From positions 1 to 20,121 of IMG/VR virus record IMGVR_UViG_3300017773_000206: a stretch of DNA of 20,121 bases. One strand, written 5' to 3'. Origin of the DNA: a virus. The notes below the pieces were generated by a model. That model did no database searches. It had not been told where the DNA came from and saw only the letters and a list, made by a program, of their open reading frames with translations. The position numbers and the translations under genes are program-made. Shown in pieces: positions 18,517 to 20,121 of this stretch. Each line of letters starts with the position of its first letter. Position 1 is the first letter of the stretch.

Positions 18517-19751
18517 TGGAATCTTTCTTTACACACGAAGTTCTCTCTGAGCAGAAGAACACTCACATGACCCACATCGAGGACAAAGTCCTGTATGGTG
18601 GGGTAGAGGGTACACGCGAGGCGATCAACGCTCTACGCGGTTTAAGAGACATGCTCCAAGGGAAGCACAAGGGAGACGTGTCCGTAAAGTGGGACGGTGC
18701 CCCTGCGATCTTTGCTGGTACTGATCCGAGCGACGGTAAGTTCTTTGTCGCCAAGAAGGGCATCTTCAATAAGAATCCAAAAGTCTACAAGACAAAGAAA
18801 GAAGTCGACGCTGATACATCAGGCGACCTGAACACTAAGATGAACGCGGCACTGGAAGAACTTCCTGCGCTCGGCATCAAGGGTGTCATTCAGGGAGACT
18901 TCCTGTTCGGTCCAGGTGACGTAAGCAACAAGAAGATTGGTGGTGAATCATTCACTACCTTCCACCCAAACACTATCGTGTATGCGCTTCCAGTCAAGAG
19001 CGAAGCAGCGAAGGAAGTAAGGCAGGCGCGTATCGGTATCGTGTGGCATACAACTTACAAGGGCGACTCTTTCGATACGATGAAGGCGTCCTATGGCGTG
19101 AACGTCAAGGGACTGCGCAAGACTAAGAAGGTTTGGTCACAAGACGCTATGCTCCGTGACGTGTCCATTGCAACCCTCGACGAGAAGACAACAAAGAAGG
19201 TTGACGGTTACTTGTCCACTGCTGGTACTCTGTTCCGCAAGGTTGCTGGTTCAACCCTACGACAGTTGGAAGCGAACCCTGAGTTGGCGCAATTGATTGA
19301 ACAGTACAACAACACGTTCGTCCGTAAGGGTGCTATGCTCCCAGACTCGCGTCGTCACGTTGTCGGTCTACAGCGTTGGTTGACTGACCGCTACAAGAAG
19401 GAAATGGCGAAGCGCAAGACGGACGTTGGTAAGAAGGCACAACAGGCGAAGTTAAACGCTATCCTCGCTTTCTTCAGTAAGAAGAACACTGCGGCACTCA
19501 TTGCTATGTTCGAATTACAAAGAAATATTGTACTGGCAAAATTAATCCTTATAAATAAACTGAACGACCTCGCAGGAATAGGTTCGTTCGTTAAAACAAG
19601 TAAAGGTTATAAAGTGACGGGTGCAGAAGGATTCGTCGCGATCGATAAACTTGGTGGTGATGCGGTGAAATTGGTTGACCGTATGGAGTTTTCATACAAC
19701 AACTTTTCGCCCGATGTTCTGAAGGGATGGGATAAGTCCTCCAGAAACTAA
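18516..19751 (+). CDS. DUF6267-type, ligase-like nucleotidyltransferase fold (411 aa)
   Basis: HMTHIEDKVLYGGVEGTREA and VSVKWDGAPAIFAGTDPSDG match the start of the phage DUF6267 family. KWDG (Lys58-Gly61) is the KxDG motif that carries the AMP in DNA/RNA ligases and mRNA capping enzymes; KFFVAKKGIFNKNPKVY and GVIQGDFLFGPGD (motif III-like, Asp128) follow, then FHPNTIVYALP and ARIGIVWHTTYKGDSF at motif IV/V positions. This implies nucleotide transfer or a degenerate ligase fold used for binding. The C-terminal half is basic and helical (KKEMAKRKTDVGKKAQQAKL). The segment coded by 19505-19620 uses noticeably AT-rich codons and hides a TATAAATA. It overlaps the preceding gene by TAATG. Confidence 0.75.
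   Translation: MESFFTHEVLSEQKNTHMTHIEDKVLYGGVEGTREAINALRGLRDMLQGKHKGDVSVKWDGAPAIFAGTDPSDGKFFVAKKGIFNKNPKVYKTKKEVDADTSGDLNTKMNAALEELPALGIKGVIQGDFLFGPGDVSNKKIGGESFTTFHPNTIVYALPVKSEAAKEVRQARIGIVWHTTYKGDSFDTMKASYGVNVKGLRKTKKVWSQDAMLRDVSIATLDEKTTKKVDGYLSTAGTLFRKVAGSTLRQLEANPELAQLIEQYNNTFVRKGAMLPDSRRHVVGLQRWLTDRYKKEMAKRKTDVGKKAQQAKLNAILAFFSKKNTAALIAMFELQRNIVLAKLILINKLNDLAGIGSFVKTSKGYKVTGAEGFVAIDKLGGDAVKLVDRMEFSYNNFSPDVLKGWDKSSRN
19550..19557 (+). promoter_or_regulatory. TATAAATA inside the DUF6267-type gene
   Basis: An exact late-promoter octamer lies in frame in the codons for L-I-N-K, in a patch with unusual codons (AGA, AAT, TTA, ATA) compared with the rest of the gene. The next gene start (19782) is 225 bases downstream, a long leader. 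It may be a late promoter embedded in coding sequence or chance. Confidence 0.35.
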
Positions 19752-19753
19752 TA

Positions 19754-19759
19754 TATAAT
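19754..19759 (+). promoter_or_regulatory. Possible -10 box before the last gene
   Basis: TATAAT lies 28 bases before the ATG at 19782, just after the stop of the preceding gene, within ATATATAATG. No convincing -35 lies 16-18 bases upstream (GATAAG at 19731), so a phage factor would be needed for activity. Confidence 0.3.
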
Positions 19760-19781
19760 GGCATAAACCTAGGAAATAAAA

Positions 19782-20121
19782 ATGGAAAAGAATAACAGCA
19801 ATATGCCTGTTGACCTCGGCAAGGTCGAACCGACTGATCCAGTCGGCGAGTTGAACAACTCGAACATGCCACAGAATCTTTCGTTCAAAGATTTCATGAC
19901 CGTGGACTATACTTATGGCGGGATGCCAGAGTTGATCGCCCACAACGCCAAGAAGCGCCACCGTGGTATCGTTGGTGAGTCGGTTGAAGAGGATCTGGAA
20001 ACAGAGGCACTCTCCCACTCACAGCGCATCAAGGCATCTATCCGCATGAAGAAGATGGCGAAGCGTATTAAGATCGCTCGCGATCGTGCCATGCGCCGTT
20101 CCCCTGATATGAAGACTGTCC
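19782..20121 (+). CDS. Probable virion or head-assembly protein, N-terminal part
   Basis: The ATG at 19782 is preceded by AGGA (19771-19774). 113 codons are visible and the frame runs off the window. The first 60 residues are acidic/neutral (MPVDLGKVEPTDPVGELNNS, then NLSFKDFMTVDYTYGG), then LETEALSHSQRIKASIRMKK leads into a highly basic helix (MAKRIKIARDRAMRRSPDMK). 'L(S/T)xxQRxKxxxxMKxxxxKIxxxRxxAxxR' is a pattern I associate with conserved proteins near the structural genes of aquatic T4-like phages. Basic-helical tails of this kind could contact DNA or the scaffold core. Function remains open. Confidence 0.6.
   Translation, partial: MEKNNSNMPVDLGKVEPTDPVGELNNSNMPQNLSFKDFMTVDYTYGGMPELIAHNAKKRHRGIVGESVEEDLETEALSHSQRIKASIRMKKMAKRIKIARDRAMRRSPDMKTV

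Noticed and set aside
1-20121. CRISPR arrays, insertion sequences, integrase or attachment sites
   Set aside because: No regular direct repeats with spacers, no transposase or integrase motifs and no terminal inverted repeats were seen.

Overview
The window reads as part of a T4-like (straboviral/kyanoviral type) myophage genome, most likely from a marine or other aquatic Gram-negative host. Reasons: about 45 small, tightly packed genes almost all on the + strand, linked by ATGA, TAATG and GTGA start/stop overlaps; T4-type late promoter strings (TATAAATA) next to genes of the morphogenesis type; a DUF6267-type protein, a DUF3310 protein, a MGME1/RecB-like exonuclease, several 2-oxoglutarate oxygenases and a SleB-type endolysin, a set typical of aquatic T4-like phages. 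No integrase, tRNA, CRISPR or insertion sequence was seen. The host cannot be named from the sequence; the sigma70-like promoters (TTGCCT-N17/18-TATAAT) indicate a proteobacterium-like RNA polymerase.

Layout. 1-790: three tiny overlapping membrane peptides, then a 430-base stretch poor in genes with C-runs, hairpins, a possible 29-codon peptide and a short reading frame broken by an in-frame TAA. 790-1679: three small unknown genes. 1773-4376: a cluster of a putative GT-B glycosyltransferase, a prolyl-4-hydroxylase-like oxygenase and a SPASM-type radical SAM enzyme. 4373-6005: the first copy of a conserved promoter cassette and a run of small, often membrane, proteins. 6007-7920: the second cassette, an exported HExxHxxGxxH (metzincin-type) protein and small unknowns. 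7920-9453: exported SleB-like cell-wall hydrolase followed by a four-helix membrane/coiled-coil protein. 9485-12004: conserved phage protein, small membrane protein, ribbon-helix-helix protein, DUF3310 protein and two more 2OG oxygenases. 12004-13443: third cassette and small unknowns. 13439-15457: a late-type and a sigma70-type promoter, an exonuclease and a HAD phosphatase. 15458-16140: a structured intergenic region, a strong terminator and the only minus-strand gene (coiled coil-membrane-coiled coil, XhlA-like). 16147-17215: fourth cassette, an exported Cys-containing protein and a HExxH zinc-peptidase-like protein. 17211-20121: a T4-type late promoter and three larger genes (possible PD-(D/E)XK-like protein, DUF6267 ligase-like protein, basic-tailed probable virion protein, the last cut by the window end).

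How it fits together. Four near-identical sigma70 promoters, each lying directly after a stop codon or hairpin, start operons of small accessory genes and probably give early host-polymerase transcription; TATAAATA sites precede a different set of genes and probably give late transcription. The accessory load is dominated by enzymes that modify or cut proteins or glycans (three oxygenases, radical SAM, glycosyltransferase, two zinc-peptidase-like proteins) plus lysis and membrane proteins. The cluster at 1773-4376 and the oxygenase pair at 10891-12004 are the best candidates for an undescribed modification system.
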